A DNA stretch of 64,000 bases. It comes from Phytohabitans aurantiacus (lineage in GTDB: Bacteria; Actinomycetota; Actinomycetes; Mycobacteriales; Micromonosporaceae). Below, in pieces: positions 34,106-43,368 of the stretch. The notes under the pieces were generated by a model. It was given only the letters and a program-made list of their open reading frames with translations. It ran no database searches and was not told the origin of the DNA. The position numbers and the translations under genes were made by a program. Position 1 is the first letter of the stretch; every line of letters starts with the position of its first letter. The stretch covers positions 1 through 64,000 of the forward strand of contig NZ_BSDI01000011.1 of the NCBI RefSeq assembly GCF_027923225.1, written 5' to 3'.

Positions 34106-34843
34106 TCAGTTTTGGACTGGGTTGCCCGCTACGTTGCGGCCTCTTGCGTGCCATAGGAGGTGGCCGGCGTTTTTGGGGTGGTCCTTGTTGAAGCGTAGGG
34201 ACTGGTTGAAGTATCGGATGGTGTATCCGGCGCGGCGGCGGTCGCTGCGGTTTGCCTCGGCGCCATGGATGATTCGCGCGTCGTGCAGCGAGCACTGGTT
34301 GGGGTCCAGTTCGAAGTAGACCGCGCGGCTTTCGTCGACGTCGCCCTTGACGACCCGGTCGAAGCTGTTGGCGTCGAGGTCGGCGAACTCGTATTCGGCG
34401 CCCGGGTCGAGGTGGGTGCCCGGCAGCACGCGCATGCAGCCGTTTTCGCGGTCGACCCGGTCGAGCGCCAGCCAGACCGTCGCGATGCCGCTCATGCGGT
34501 CGAAGCGGTCCTCCCAGAAGTATGAGTCTTCGTGCCACGGCGTGGCGCGCCCGCTGCGCGGCTCCTTGGAGAGAAACGCGCTGGCGAACAGGCCGATGTC
34601 TGGGCCGATCACCGGCTCGACCAGATCGAGCAGCTCGTCGGCCAGCAGGAATTCGAGCAGTCTCGGGTCGCGCTGGTGCGGCATGTCGAGTTCGCCGCTG
34701 TCGCCGCGGGACGCGCCGGCCAGGTGCTCCTCGAATAGTGCTTTCAGGCGCGCGAATTCGGGCGCCGGCAGCACCGGTTGGCGATGCAGGACGTACCCGT
34801 CGGTTTCGAACTGGTGGACCTGGGGTGTGCCGAGTGGTGTCAT
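34106..34843 (-). CDS. Phytanoyl-CoA dioxygenase family protein
   Basis: 245-residue Fe(II)/2-oxoglutarate-dependent oxygenase of the PhyH family. Iron ligands are H104 and D106 (PWHEDSYFW) and H193 (RIIHGAEAN), and the 2-oxoglutarate arginine is in SDRRRAGYTIRY (R202-R204). It would hydroxylate a small molecule in the cytoplasm; the substrate is not readable from sequence. It is the last gene of a GntR-AraC-PhyH minus-strand group, 65 nt downstream of the AraC regulator. PhyH enzymes next to AraC regulators often belong to accessory carbon-source loci. Confidence 0.83.
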   Translation of the reverse strand: MTPLGTPQVHQFETDGYVLHRQPVLPAPEFARLKALFEEHLAGASRGDSGELDMPHQRDPRLLEFLLADELLDLVEPVIGPDIGLFASAFLSKEPRSGRATPWHEDSYFWEDRFDRMSGIATVWLALDRVDRENGCMRVLPGTHLDPGAEYEFADLDANSFDRVVKGDVDESRAVYFELDPNQCSLHDARIIHGAEANRSDRRRAGYTIRYFNQSLRFNKDHPKNAGHLLWHARGRNVAGNPVQN

Positions 34844-34908
34844 GCCTCAGAGTCTGTGGCCGCCAGGGGTGCCAGGTCATTGCATCGCCCGGCCACCGCT
34901 TTGGCGAT

Positions 34909-35781
34909 TCAGGACACGCTGAGCACGGAATGAAGGTTTGCGGCAGTGCGGAAACGGCCCGGGGGAGTGCCCAGCCGGCGCGTGAACGCCCTGGTGAACT
35001 GCGTGACGTCGGCGTAGCCGACAGCACTCGCCACCTGCTTGATCGGAAGGTCCGTGCGGACCAGCAGAGCGGCCGCGTGGTCCAGCCGGGCCTGCTCGAC
35101 ATACGCGGCCGGCGAGCGCCCGACGTGCTCGGTGAAGAGGCGGGTGAGGTGGCGCCCCGACAGGTGCACGTGCCGCGCCAGCTCGTCGACGCTGAGCGGC
35201 CGGTCAAGGTTGTCCTGCACGTACCGCAGCGCCTGCTGGACCGTGCTCGCACCGGCGTCCGGCGGCTCGACCGGCTCGGAGCGCAGCCCTTCGGTGCCGG
35301 CCTGTGCCAGCGCCACCACGAGCGCCTGCGCGACGGCGTTGGTGGCCACGTCCTGGCCGGGGAGCGCGGGCCCGTTGCCGGTGGTGCGAAGTGCCGTCCA
35401 CAGCGCCGCCACCTGGTCGCTGGCGTCGTGTGAGAGCGCGCGGGCGGAGTGCGCGAACGCCTCGAACAGGTCGCTGCCACCCGCCACCCGCAGGTGGAAC
35501 GCCACCCAGGCGAGCCGGATGCCGGGCGGCTCGGCGCTGATGATCTGGTGGCGGACGCCGGGCCGGGCGAAGAGCAGCGACCCGGGCCCGATCGGGTGCG
35601 TCTCGCCCTCGACGACGAACTCGCCGTGCCCGCCCTCCACCCAGCACACCTCGAAGTACGTGTGCCGGTGGGGCGGGTTGACGACCGTGTCCGCCATCTC
35701 GGCCCAGTGGTACACGTCGATTTCGGCGCCGCCGAGCGCGATGCGGCCTGGGCGGGCGTTCAGGCGTTCGGTCCAGGCCAT
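34909..35781 (-). CDS. AraC-family regulator
   Basis: 290 residues. N-terminal cupin sensor (about 15-105) with PHRHTYFEVCWVEGGHG, a typical His-rich beta barrel. C-terminal double HTH (about 185-282) with SVDELARHVHLSGRHLTRLFTEHVG and the IKQVASAVGYADVTQFTRAFTRRLG signature. It should activate genes in response to a small ligand, probably a sugar. Its ATG begins one base after the stop of the upstream GntR gene (TGAGATG), so the two are co-translated. Confidence 0.85.
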   Translation of the reverse strand: MAWTERLNARPGRIALGGAEIDVYHWAEMADTVVNPPHRHTYFEVCWVEGGHGEFVVEGETHPIGPGSLLFARPGVRHQIISAEPPGIRLAWVAFHLRVAGGSDLFEAFAHSARALSHDASDQVAALWTALRTTGNGPALPGQDVATNAVAQALVVALAQAGTEGLRSEPVEPPDAGASTVQQALRYVQDNLDRPLSVDELARHVHLSGRHLTRLFTEHVGRSPAAYVEQARLDHAAALLVRTDLPIKQVASAVGYADVTQFTRAFTRRLGTPPGRFRTAANLHSVLSVS

Positions 35782-35782
35782 C

Positions 35783-36475
35783 TCACTGGTCCAGCGCTCG
35801 CGTGACGACCTCGCGCACGTCGCGCAGGTGCTCGGTCATGAGCCGGCGGGCCTTGCGGGGGTGGCGGCCGCGCACGGCGGTGAGGATCGCCCGGTGTGCC
35901 TGGTGGTCGTGGTCGCGGTCGCCGTACAGCGCGAGGATGTGCCGCTGCTCCTCGTCGTGCAGCTCGATGAGCGAGTCGAGCACCTGGGCCAGGGCGCCGT
36001 TGCCGGCGAGGCGGGCGAGGATGCGGTGGAAGTTCATATTGGCCGTATGGAGGGCGCTGTCTTCGGCGAGCGCGGCGCCGGCCGCGTCGAGGCTGGCCGC
36101 GAGCTCGTCGAGCTGGGCGTCGGTGGCATTGCGGGCGGCCGCCTCGGCGATGTGCGGCTCGATCAGCTCGCGCGCCTCCAGCAGGTCGAGGATCGCGCTC
36201 CGGTCGAGGCGCAACCGGTTGGGGTTGACCATGATCATGCGCGCGAGATCGGCGCGCACGTACACGCCGGAGCCGTGCCGCAGCTCGACCGCGCCGGTGG
36301 CCTCCAGGCGGCGCAGGGCCTCACGCAGCGTCGGGGTGGCGACCACGAAGCGTTCGGAGAGTGCGCGGTTGGAGGGCAGCCGGTCGCCCGGGCGCAGGCC
36401 CTCGTCGCGGATGTGGGCCAGGATGCGCTCGGTGACCTCGTCGAGCAGCCGGCGGCGGGCGATGGGTTGCGACAC
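35783..36475 (-). CDS. GntR/FadR-family regulator (minus strand of divergent pair)
   Basis: About 230 residues with a winged helix (RPGDRLPSNRALSERFVVATPTLREAL) and an FCD effector domain (about 85-220). It is clearly a paralog of the regulator transcribed away from it at 36581: both share the ATPT-REALR-LEATGA core and the R-HGSG-YV wing. It is the first gene of a GntR-AraC-PhyH group. GTG 36475 gives a normal N-terminus; GTG 36514 would add 13 residues. The pair brackets a 9-bp inverted repeat and probably cross-regulates the locus. Confidence 0.82.
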   Translation of the reverse strand: MSQPIARRRLLDEVTERILAHIRDEGLRPGDRLPSNRALSERFVVATPTLREALRRLEATGAVELRHGSGVYVRADLARMIMVNPNRLRLDRSAILDLLEARELIEPHIAEAAARNATDAQLDELAASLDAAGAALAEDSALHTANMNFHRILARLAGNGALAQVLDSLIELHDEEQRHILALYGDRDHDHQAHRAILTAVRGRHPRKARRLMTEHLRDVREVVTRALDQ

Positions 36476-36517
36476 GCCCCATTCTCGCGGTTGATCGCGT
36501 GGAGGGCTAGACACCAG

Positions 36518-36546
36518 GTGAACAAGTCATCTAATCTCTTGCTCAC
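36518..36546. promoter_or_regulatory. Inverted repeat between divergent GntR genes
   Basis: GTGAACAAG (36518-36526) and CTTGCTCAC (36538-36546) are inverted 9-bp arms with one mismatch and an 11-nt AT-rich spacer. They lie just outside the divergent coding starts. Position and symmetry make this the best operator candidate for one or both GntR proteins. Confidence 0.6.
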
Positions 36547-36580
36547 TTTTAACCGACCCGAAACATGAGGAGGCGGGGGC

Positions 36581-37294
36581 GTGACGGTCGCCGACGACGA
36601 TGTGCTGCGGCGGAGCCTCTCCGACGCGCTCATCGACCGCGTCGTCGACCTGATCCGCAGTGAGGGGCTCGGGCCCGGCGATCGCCTGCCGGCAGCCCGT
36701 GACCTGGCCAAACGCTTCGCTGTGGCCACCCCGACGATCCGCGAGGCGCTGCGGCAGCTCCAGGCCACCGGCGCCATCGACATCCGGCACGGCTCCGGCA
36801 TGTACGTGAACGCGGCGCTCGACCGGATCGTCATCGCCAACCCGAATCTGCCCGTCTTGGATGTCGACCAGCTCATCGAGCTGATCGACGCCCGGCTCGT
36901 CATCGAGCCGCACCTCGCCGGGCTGGCGGCGCGGCGCGGTGGCGCGGCCACCACGGTGGCCCTGCGGCGGGCGCTCGACGCGGCGGAGCAGCACCTCGCC
37001 GACGGCAACGACGCGCGGCTGCACGAGGCCAACATGGCCTTCCACCGCGCGGTCGCCACCGCCAGCGGCCACCGCATCCTGCACGAAGTTCTCGACTCGC
37101 TGCTGTCGGTCCACGCCGGTGAGCAGCGGGAGATCCTGCTGATTTTCGACGACCGGTCGCTCGACCATGACGAGCACCGGGCCGTCCTCGCCGCTATCGA
37201 AGCCGGCTCCGAGGAACTGGCGCGCGATCTCATGCGGCGACACCTGGAAGACGTGGCGGCCGCTGTGGCGCGCCGCCGATCCACCACCCCCTGA
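36581..37294 (+). CDS. GntR/FadR-family regulator heading the sugar operon
   Basis: 237-residue regulator with winged helix (about 12-78) and FCD domain (about 90-225), paralogous to the minus-strand GntR. The GTG start has GAGGAGG 8 nt upstream. It leads a nine-gene plus-strand run with very short spacings, so it is likely the local repressor released by a pathway intermediate. The conserved FCD Asp/His positions (EANMAFHRAV, LDHDEHRAVL) suggest a metal-bound sugar acid or similar ligand. Confidence 0.83.
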   Translation: MTVADDDVLRRSLSDALIDRVVDLIRSEGLGPGDRLPAARDLAKRFAVATPTIREALRQLQATGAIDIRHGSGMYVNAALDRIVIANPNLPVLDVDQLIELIDARLVIEPHLAGLAARRGGAATTVALRRALDAAEQHLADGNDARLHEANMAFHRAVATASGHRILHEVLDSLLSVHAGEQREILLIFDDRSLDHDEHRAVLAAIEAGSEELARDLMRRHLEDVAAAVARRRSTTP

Positions 37295-37320
37295 ATAGAT
37301 ACGAACGAAAGGTGAAGTTC

Positions 37321-38577
37321 GTGCGGGCACGCGTACTCACCGCTCTGGTCGCGGCCGCCTCGCTGGCTCTGACCGCCTGCGGAGGCGGCGACGACAAGGA
37401 CAGCGGGAGCGGCACCAAGACCGAGCTGAAGCTCTACAACGACAAGGGCGCCTGGGGCCCGTACTTCGAAGAAGTGGGCAAGCTGAGCCAGGAGCAGATC
37501 GGCATCGGCATGAAGCCGGTGGGGTACACCGACGAGCCGACCTACTCGGCGTTCATCAAGGCGTCCTTCCGCACCAACAACAAGCCGGACCTGTTCACCT
37601 GGAGCACCGGTGGCCGGCTGGAGGAGATCGTCGAGTCCGGGCAGGTCGCGGAGACCACGGACCTGTGGAAGGAAGCCGTCGCGGCGGGTGACCTCTCCAA
37701 GGAGTTGGAGAGCACCTACACGTACAACGGCAAGCAGTACTGCGTCCCGCTGAACATCTCGTACTGGGTGATGTTCTACAACAAGAAGGTCTTCGACGAC
37801 AACGGCGTCAAGCCGCCGACCACGTGGGCCGAGCTGATGGCGTCGGCGGACACGTTGAAGGGCAAGGGAATCAAGCCCTTCTACCACACGTCCGTGCTGT
37901 TCAGCTTCGTGTGGTTCCAGCAGCTGCTCATCGGCACCGACCCTGAGCTGTACAACAAGCTCGCCACCGGTGAGGCCAAGTACACCGATCCCGGTGTGGT
38001 CGCGGTGATGGAGCGCTGGAAGCAGATGATCGACGGTGGATACTTCTCCGACCCGGGCAGCAAGGAGGACCCGGCCGTCCAGCTGAAGACCGGCAAGACG
38101 GCGATGGGCATCTTCGGTACCTGGTTCAACACGAGCATGACCCAGCAGGGCATGAAGCCCGGCCAGGACTACGGCATGTTCGTCATCCCCACCGTCACAC
38201 CGGGCTCGGGCAAGAACACGGTGGCGTTCGAGAGTGGTCCACTGTGCTCACTCGCGAAGGCGCCGGACACCGCGTCCAGCACCAAGTACATGAAGTGGTG
38301 GGTGCAGCAGCCGGCACAGGAGAAGTGGGCCAACAGCCGCGGTGACGTGTCGGCGAACCCGAAGGTGACGATCCCCGACCCGGGTCTCGCGACCATCGCC
38401 AAGGCGGCCGGCGACGGCGAGTACAGCCTCGCCAACCGGTACTTCGAGGCGGCGCCCGCGCCGGTGCTGACCGCGGCGCTCGACGCGTTCGGGGCGTTCA
38501 TGGTCGACACGGGCAGCTACATGAAGCAGCTCCAGAACATCCAAAAGGCGGCTGACGAGTACTGGAAGGGCCGCTGA
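37321..38577 (+). CDS. ABC sugar-binding lipoprotein
   Basis: 418-residue extracellular solute-binding protein (family 1). The leader ends in the lipobox LTAC, so the mature protein is lipid-anchored on the outer face. Cluster-1 features such as YNGKQYCVPLNISYWVMFYNKKVFDDNG are clear. It should capture an oligosaccharide or glycoside and pass it to the two downstream permeases. GTG 37321 is 5 nt after AGGTGA; GTG 37312 overlaps that site and is less likely. Its stop overlaps the next start (TGATG). Confidence 0.87.
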   Translation: MRARVLTALVAAASLALTACGGGDDKDSGSGTKTELKLYNDKGAWGPYFEEVGKLSQEQIGIGMKPVGYTDEPTYSAFIKASFRTNNKPDLFTWSTGGRLEEIVESGQVAETTDLWKEAVAAGDLSKELESTYTYNGKQYCVPLNISYWVMFYNKKVFDDNGVKPPTTWAELMASADTLKGKGIKPFYHTSVLFSFVWFQQLLIGTDPELYNKLATGEAKYTDPGVVAVMERWKQMIDGGYFSDPGSKEDPAVQLKTGKTAMGIFGTWFNTSMTQQGMKPGQDYGMFVIPTVTPGSGKNTVAFESGPLCSLAKAPDTASSTKYMKWWVQQPAQEKWANSRGDVSANPKVTIPDPGLATIAKAAGDGEYSLANRYFEAAPAPVLTAALDAFGAFMVDTGSYMKQLQNIQKAADEYWKGR

Positions 38578-39527
38578 TGTCGGTCGCCACGGCGACTACC
38601 TCCCGTTCCCCGGCGGCTCCGGCCGCCGGGGGCCGGGGCCGGCACGGCGGGCGGAAGGACCGCGGCGCCCAGTGGGGCGGCATCGGGTTCGTCTCGCCGG
38701 CGGCCATCATCGTCGCGCTGCTGCTCTACGCGCCATTCCTCTACACGGTGGTGTTGAGCTTCACCGAGTACGACGGGCTCAACTCCCCACAGTGGATCGG
38801 CGTCGACAACTTCACCCGGTTCTTCGACGACCCGGCCCTGATCACGTCGGTGCGCAACACGCTGATGTGGGTCGTCGGCACCACCGTCGTGCCGGTGGGG
38901 CTGGGATTGCTGGTGGCGCTGCTCAGCTTCGGAGTCCGGGGCGGCACCTGGCTGCGGCTGCCGTTCATGCTCCCGTACGCGCTGTCGGGAGCCGGGCTCG
39001 GCGTCATCTGGGGCTTCATCCTGCAGAGCGGTGGCGCGGCTAACGACGTGCTTGGCGCGCTGGGCCTGCCGGGCGCCCACACGTCGTTCCTCCTGGAAGA
39101 GCCGTGGAACACGCTCTCGATGATCGTCGCGTGGACTTGGCAGCAGACCGGCGTCAACGCGCTGCTCTTCCTGGTGGGCCTCCAGTCGATCCCGAAGGAG
39201 CCGCTGGAGGCGGCGCGGATGGACGGTGCCACCGGCTGGCGCCTGTTCCGGCACGTCACCTGGCCGCTGCTCGCGCCACTGACCACAGTGGTCGTCGGGC
39301 TTTCGCTGGTGGCCAGCCTCAAGACGTTCGACATCGTGTGGGTGATGACGCAGGGTGGGCCGGGACGCAACTCGGAGACCCTCGCCGTGACGATGTACCG
39401 CGACGCGTTCGTCGCCGGTGAGTACGGGTACGGCTCGGCGGTCGCGATGGTGCTGACGCTGACCACCGGCGCCATCACGCTGGCGTACCTGCGCCGCCAG
39501 GTCAGGGCGCGGGAGGAGTTGTCATGA
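38577..39527 (+). CDS. ABC sugar permease, MalF/UgpA type
   Basis: 316-residue inner membrane permease with a basic N-terminal tail and six predicted helices. The EAA loop LEAARMDGATGWRLFRHVTWPLL, which docks on the ATPase, is intact. It overlaps the binding-protein gene by one base and the next permease by four. No ATPase gene lies in the operon, so coupling to a shared MsiK-type ATPase encoded elsewhere is inferred from what is known in Streptomyces. Confidence 0.88.
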   Translation: MSVATATTSRSPAAPAAGGRGRHGGRKDRGAQWGGIGFVSPAAIIVALLLYAPFLYTVVLSFTEYDGLNSPQWIGVDNFTRFFDDPALITSVRNTLMWVVGTTVVPVGLGLLVALLSFGVRGGTWLRLPFMLPYALSGAGLGVIWGFILQSGGAANDVLGALGLPGAHTSFLLEEPWNTLSMIVAWTWQQTGVNALLFLVGLQSIPKEPLEAARMDGATGWRLFRHVTWPLLAPLTTVVVGLSLVASLKTFDIVWVMTQGGPGRNSETLAVTMYRDAFVAGEYGYGSAVAMVLTLTTGAITLAYLRRQVRAREELS

Positions 39528-40330
39528 TCCGTCGTGGGGTGCTGGGTTTCCTCGGCGCGCTGTGGCTCGTGCCGGTGTACCTGTTGCTGGTCAACGCGTT
39601 CCGGCCGAGCACCGACTTCGAGGTGTCGAAGATCTGGGTGCCGGACACCGAAATCGGGTTCTTCGACAACGTCAAGCTCGCGTGGGACGCCGCCGGCCTC
39701 GGGCCGAGCCTCGCCAGCACGCTGCTGTACAGCGTCGCGTCACCGGCGATCGCGGTGGTGCTGGGTGCCATGGCGGGATACGCCATCGTGGTGCTCCGGC
39801 TGCGGGCCGGGTTCTGGTGGTTCATGCTGCTGTTCGGCGGCACCATTTTCCCGACCCAGATGTTGCTGATCCCGCTGTTCCTCGGATACAGCAGCGCCGA
39901 CCTGTACGACCGGCGAGCCGGGCTGCTGCTCGTCTACACCGCCGTGTGCGTGCCGCTCGCCGCGTTCGTGATGCGCAACTTCTTCACCGGCATCGCGTAC
40001 TCCATCTACGAGGCGGCCCGGGTCGACGGCGCGTCGGTATGGCGCATCTTCTGGCGCGTCTACCTGCCGCTGGCGGTGCCGGCACTGGGCGCCGTACTGA
40101 TCCTGGAGTTCGCCTTCGTCTGGAACGACCTCCTCTTTGGACTCACCCTCTCCCAGACCGACACCGTGCGCCCGGTGATGACCGCCCTGTCGTCGCTGTC
40201 CAGCGCATACTCCGGCAGCACCGTGCCGGTGGTGCTCGCGGCCGGCCTCGTCATGTCGCTGCCGACCGTGCTCGTGTTCCTCGGCGCCCAGCGCATCTTC
40301 GCGCGGGGTCTCGCCCTGGGCCAGTTCTGA
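39524..40330 (+). CDS. ABC sugar permease, MalG/UgpE type
   Basis: 268-residue permease with six predicted helices and the EAA loop YEAARVDGASVWRIFWRVYLPLA. It forms the heterodimeric channel with the preceding permease. The start lies within a 4-nt ATGA overlap, so translation is coupled. The C-terminal ARGLALGQF is common for this group. Confidence 0.88.
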   Translation: MIRRGVLGFLGALWLVPVYLLLVNAFRPSTDFEVSKIWVPDTEIGFFDNVKLAWDAAGLGPSLASTLLYSVASPAIAVVLGAMAGYAIVVLRLRAGFWWFMLLFGGTIFPTQMLLIPLFLGYSSADLYDRRAGLLLVYTAVCVPLAAFVMRNFFTGIAYSIYEAARVDGASVWRIFWRVYLPLAVPALGAVLILEFAFVWNDLLFGLTLSQTDTVRPVMTALSSLSSAYSGSTVPVVLAAGLVMSLPTVLVFLGAQRIFARGLALGQF

Positions 40331-40344
40331 CTCGAAAGGACACC

Positions 40345-43300
40345 ATGACCAGTCGGTTGCTGCGCGCGAGCCTGGGCTCGCCTGGCTACGACGACATGCG
40401 CTCGACGCTTTCCGGTGCCGGCACGGTTGTTGTCGCGGGCTCGGTCAGAGCCGCCGCGTTGCCGTTGTTTCGGGGCGATCCGCTCCACCAGGCCGTCCGG
40501 GTCACCGGCGCGCCTGCCGGCGCTTCGATCGAACTGCGTGACGGCGACACCGTACTCGACAGCGGCGTCGCCGGAGACGACCTGTGGCTGCCCGAGGTTG
40601 CTTCGCCGCGTGCGGTCACGGTGTCCGTGGAGGGTGTCGGCTCGGGCACGCTCGTCGTACAGCCACAGCGCAAGTGGACGGTCCACGTCGTACACCACTC
40701 GCACCTCGACATCGGATACACCGATCGGCAGGGTGTGGTGCTTCGCAACCACCTGGAGTACCTGGACTCCGCGCTCGACCTGGCCGCGGCCACCGACGAC
40801 TGGCCCGACGACGCCCGGTTCCGCTGGACCGTCGAGTCGGCGCTGCCCGTACGCCGTTGGCTCGACGCGCGCGACAAGGCAGCCGTCGACCGGTTCCTGG
40901 CGCTGGCGCGAGACGGGCGCATCGAGGTGACGGCGATGCCGTTCCAACTGCACACCGAGGCGTGCTCGGTGGAGGAACTGCACCGGCTGCTGCGCTTCAC
41001 CGACGACCTGCGCGAGCGGCACGGCATCCCGGTCACCTCCGCGATGCACACCGACGTGCCCGGCGCGGTCATCGGGTTCGTCGACGCGCTGGCCGCGAGC
41101 GGCGTGCGGTACCTCTCGGCGGCGCACAACTGGGCCGGCCGCTCGGTGCCGTTCCTCACCGGTGGGCAGGAGCTGGGTCGCCCGTTCTGGTGGCGGTCGC
41201 CGGCCGGAAACCGGCTGCTGGTGTGGTTCACGGACACGCCACACGGCATGGCGTACATGGAAGGCAACGTGGTCGGGCTCGCGGAGAGCTTCCCGGCCGC
41301 GGAGGAGTTCCTGCCCGGGTACCTGTGGTTGCTGGCCAACGAGCCGGTGCCGTATGGCCGGGAGGCGTTCGGCTGGAGCGGTCACACCCTCACGAAGAAG
41401 GAACCGTACCCGCACGACGTCTTGCATCTGCGGGTGCAGGGCGGCAACGCCGACAACGCCGGACCGTCCATCGTGCCGCCATCCGTGATTCGTGCCTGGA
41501 ACGAGAAGTACGCGTACCCGAAACTGCGCATGTCGACGAACACCGACTTCTTCGTCGACGCCGAGGCGCGCATCGGTGACCGCGTCCCCGAGCACAGCGG
41601 CGACTGGACCGACTGGTGGGCCGACGGTCTCGGCTCCGGCGCGCGGCCGCTCGGGTACGCCCGGCGGGCCCAGCACGCGGTGCGGCACGCGGAGACACTG
41701 CACACGCTCGCGGGCGCGGACGCCACCGCTGAGGTGGACGCCGTCTACGACAAGCTCGGCCTCTTCGACGAGCACACGTGGGGCGCCGCCAACCCGTGGC
41801 ACGACCACGAGGACGGGTTCGACTCGGGCGGGTTGCAGTGGGCCCGCAAGTGCGAGATGGCGTATTCGGGCGCCGACGACGCCGACGACCTGCGGCACGC
41901 GGGCGCGCACCGCTTGGGCGCGCGCCTCGCTCCGGCAGCGGATGCTTTGACCTCGTACCTCGTCACCAACCTGGGCCCGGCGGACCGGACGGATCTCGTC
42001 GAAGCCTTCCTGCCGGCGAGCGTCGTGCCGCTCGACACCGCTGTGTCCATCGTGGACGCGCGTTCCGGTGCGGTGCTGCCTTTCGAGGAGTCGGCGGTGC
42101 GGCCCGAAGACTGGCCTACACGCCCGGCGGGACGGCATCTGCGGTTCGTCGTCGCGGTCCCATCGGTGGGGCACGCGCGCGTCGATGTGGTCCCCGGATC
42201 GGGACCTTCCTCGGTCGAATCTCTTGACTCGTGGCAGATCGAGAACGAGTACTACCGGGTCAGTGTCGACCCGCGCGACGGCGTGCTGAGGTCCATATTC
42301 GACAAGCGCGCCGGCCGCGAGCTCGTCAACGGCGGCGCGTACGCCGGCATGAACCAGTACGTGTACGAGCGGTACTCGACCGCACCGCACGTCAACCACC
42401 TCTCCGGGCACATCGAGGCGCCCGAGGGCGACCTGGCGCTGCTCGCGGGGCGCTCGATCGGGCGGCGGGCCTCGCTGATCCGGGCCACCCGCTCGGCCGT
42501 CGGCGAGACGCTGGAGATCGAGCTGGACGGCGAAGGCGTGCGGTGGTTGCGAACGACCATCACGCTGATCGCCGGCGTGCCGCGCGTCGACATCACCAAC
42601 AAGCTCTACAAGGACGGCGCGCCGGCCAAGGAGAGTGTGTTCTTCGCGTTCCCGTTCGCGATGCCGGCACCGGTCGCGTGGGAGCTGACCGGCGGCGTAG
42701 GCGGCGGCGACGCTCCGGTCGTGCCGGGTGCCGCGAGCCACATGACGCCGGTGCGGCACTGGGTCGCGTTCGACGACGGCGAAGTCACCGCGGTGTGGGC
42801 GACGCTGCAGGCACCGCTCGTCATGTACGGCGACATCTTCCTGCCGTACGCGCCGTTCCCGCCCACGCTCGAGCCGTCGCCGGCCGAGCCCGGCACCGTC
42901 TACTCCTGGGCGATGAACAACATCTGGGACACCAACTTTCCCGCGCAGCAGCAGGGCGAGACCACGTTCCGGTACGCGGTCGCCTCGGCGGCGGGCGCCG
43001 ATCCGCGTGTGCTCGGACCGGCCACCGCCGCCGGGTTCACCGACGCGTTCGTGGCGGTGCCGCTAACCGGTACCGGTGCGCCGTCTCCAGCGGAAGGGCG
43101 GGTCGCCTCGGTCGACCACCCGCAGGTGCGGGTCGCCGGCATCGGACCGTCGCGCCGCGACCACGACGTCGTGGTGTATCTGGCGTCGGTCTCGGAGACG
43201 GCCGTGCGCACCTTCCTGCGCTTCCCCGGTGCCGAGCGCGCCTGGCTCGGCACCAGCCTCGAACGATCGCTCGAACCGCTGTCCATATCGGACGGCGTCA

Positions 43301-43368
43301 TCGACGTCGAGATACCGGCCGGTGGCTTCGTCGCCGTCTCGATCGACCGGACGGCCCGGCTCCGATGA
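40345..43368 (+). CDS. GH38-family alpha-mannosidase-like glycosidase
   Basis: 1007-residue enzyme with no signal peptide, so intracellular. The catalytic barrel shows HHSHLDIGYTD (zinc-type ligands H118, H120, D122) and MHTDVPG (candidate nucleophile D237), the arrangement known from GH38 alpha-mannosidases. The C-terminal half has the large beta domains of the family (NKLYKDGAPAKESVFFAFPF, FRYAV). About 110 extra residues precede the barrel. It probably hydrolyses the imported glycoside, with alpha-mannoside the family default but not proven here. AAAGGA ribosome site, ATG 40345. It overlaps the next gene by 4 nt. Confidence 0.78.
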   Translation: MTSRLLRASLGSPGYDDMRSTLSGAGTVVVAGSVRAAALPLFRGDPLHQAVRVTGAPAGASIELRDGDTVLDSGVAGDDLWLPEVASPRAVTVSVEGVGSGTLVVQPQRKWTVHVVHHSHLDIGYTDRQGVVLRNHLEYLDSALDLAAATDDWPDDARFRWTVESALPVRRWLDARDKAAVDRFLALARDGRIEVTAMPFQLHTEACSVEELHRLLRFTDDLRERHGIPVTSAMHTDVPGAVIGFVDALAASGVRYLSAAHNWAGRSVPFLTGGQELGRPFWWRSPAGNRLLVWFTDTPHGMAYMEGNVVGLAESFPAAEEFLPGYLWLLANEPVPYGREAFGWSGHTLTKKEPYPHDVLHLRVQGGNADNAGPSIVPPSVIRAWNEKYAYPKLRMSTNTDFFVDAEARIGDRVPEHSGDWTDWWADGLGSGARPLGYARRAQHAVRHAETLHTLAGADATAEVDAVYDKLGLFDEHTWGAANPWHDHEDGFDSGGLQWARKCEMAYSGADDADDLRHAGAHRLGARLAPAADALTSYLVTNLGPADRTDLVEAFLPASVVPLDTAVSIVDARSGAVLPFEESAVRPEDWPTRPAGRHLRFVVAVPSVGHARVDVVPGSGPSSVESLDSWQIENEYYRVSVDPRDGVLRSIFDKRAGRELVNGGAYAGMNQYVYERYSTAPHVNHLSGHIEAPEGDLALLAGRSIGRRASLIRATRSAVGETLEIELDGEGVRWLRTTITLIAGVPRVDITNKLYKDGAPAKESVFFAFPFAMPAPVAWELTGGVGGGDAPVVPGAASHMTPVRHWVAFDDGEVTAVWATLQAPLVMYGDIFLPYAPFPPTLEPSPAEPGTVYSWAMNNIWDTNFPAQQQGETTFRYAVASAAGADPRVLGPATAAGFTDAFVAVPLTGTGAPSPAEGRVASVDHPQVRVAGIGPSRRDHDVVVYLASVSETAVRTFLRFPGAERAWLGTSLERSLEPLSISDGVIDVEIPAGGFVAVSIDRTARLR

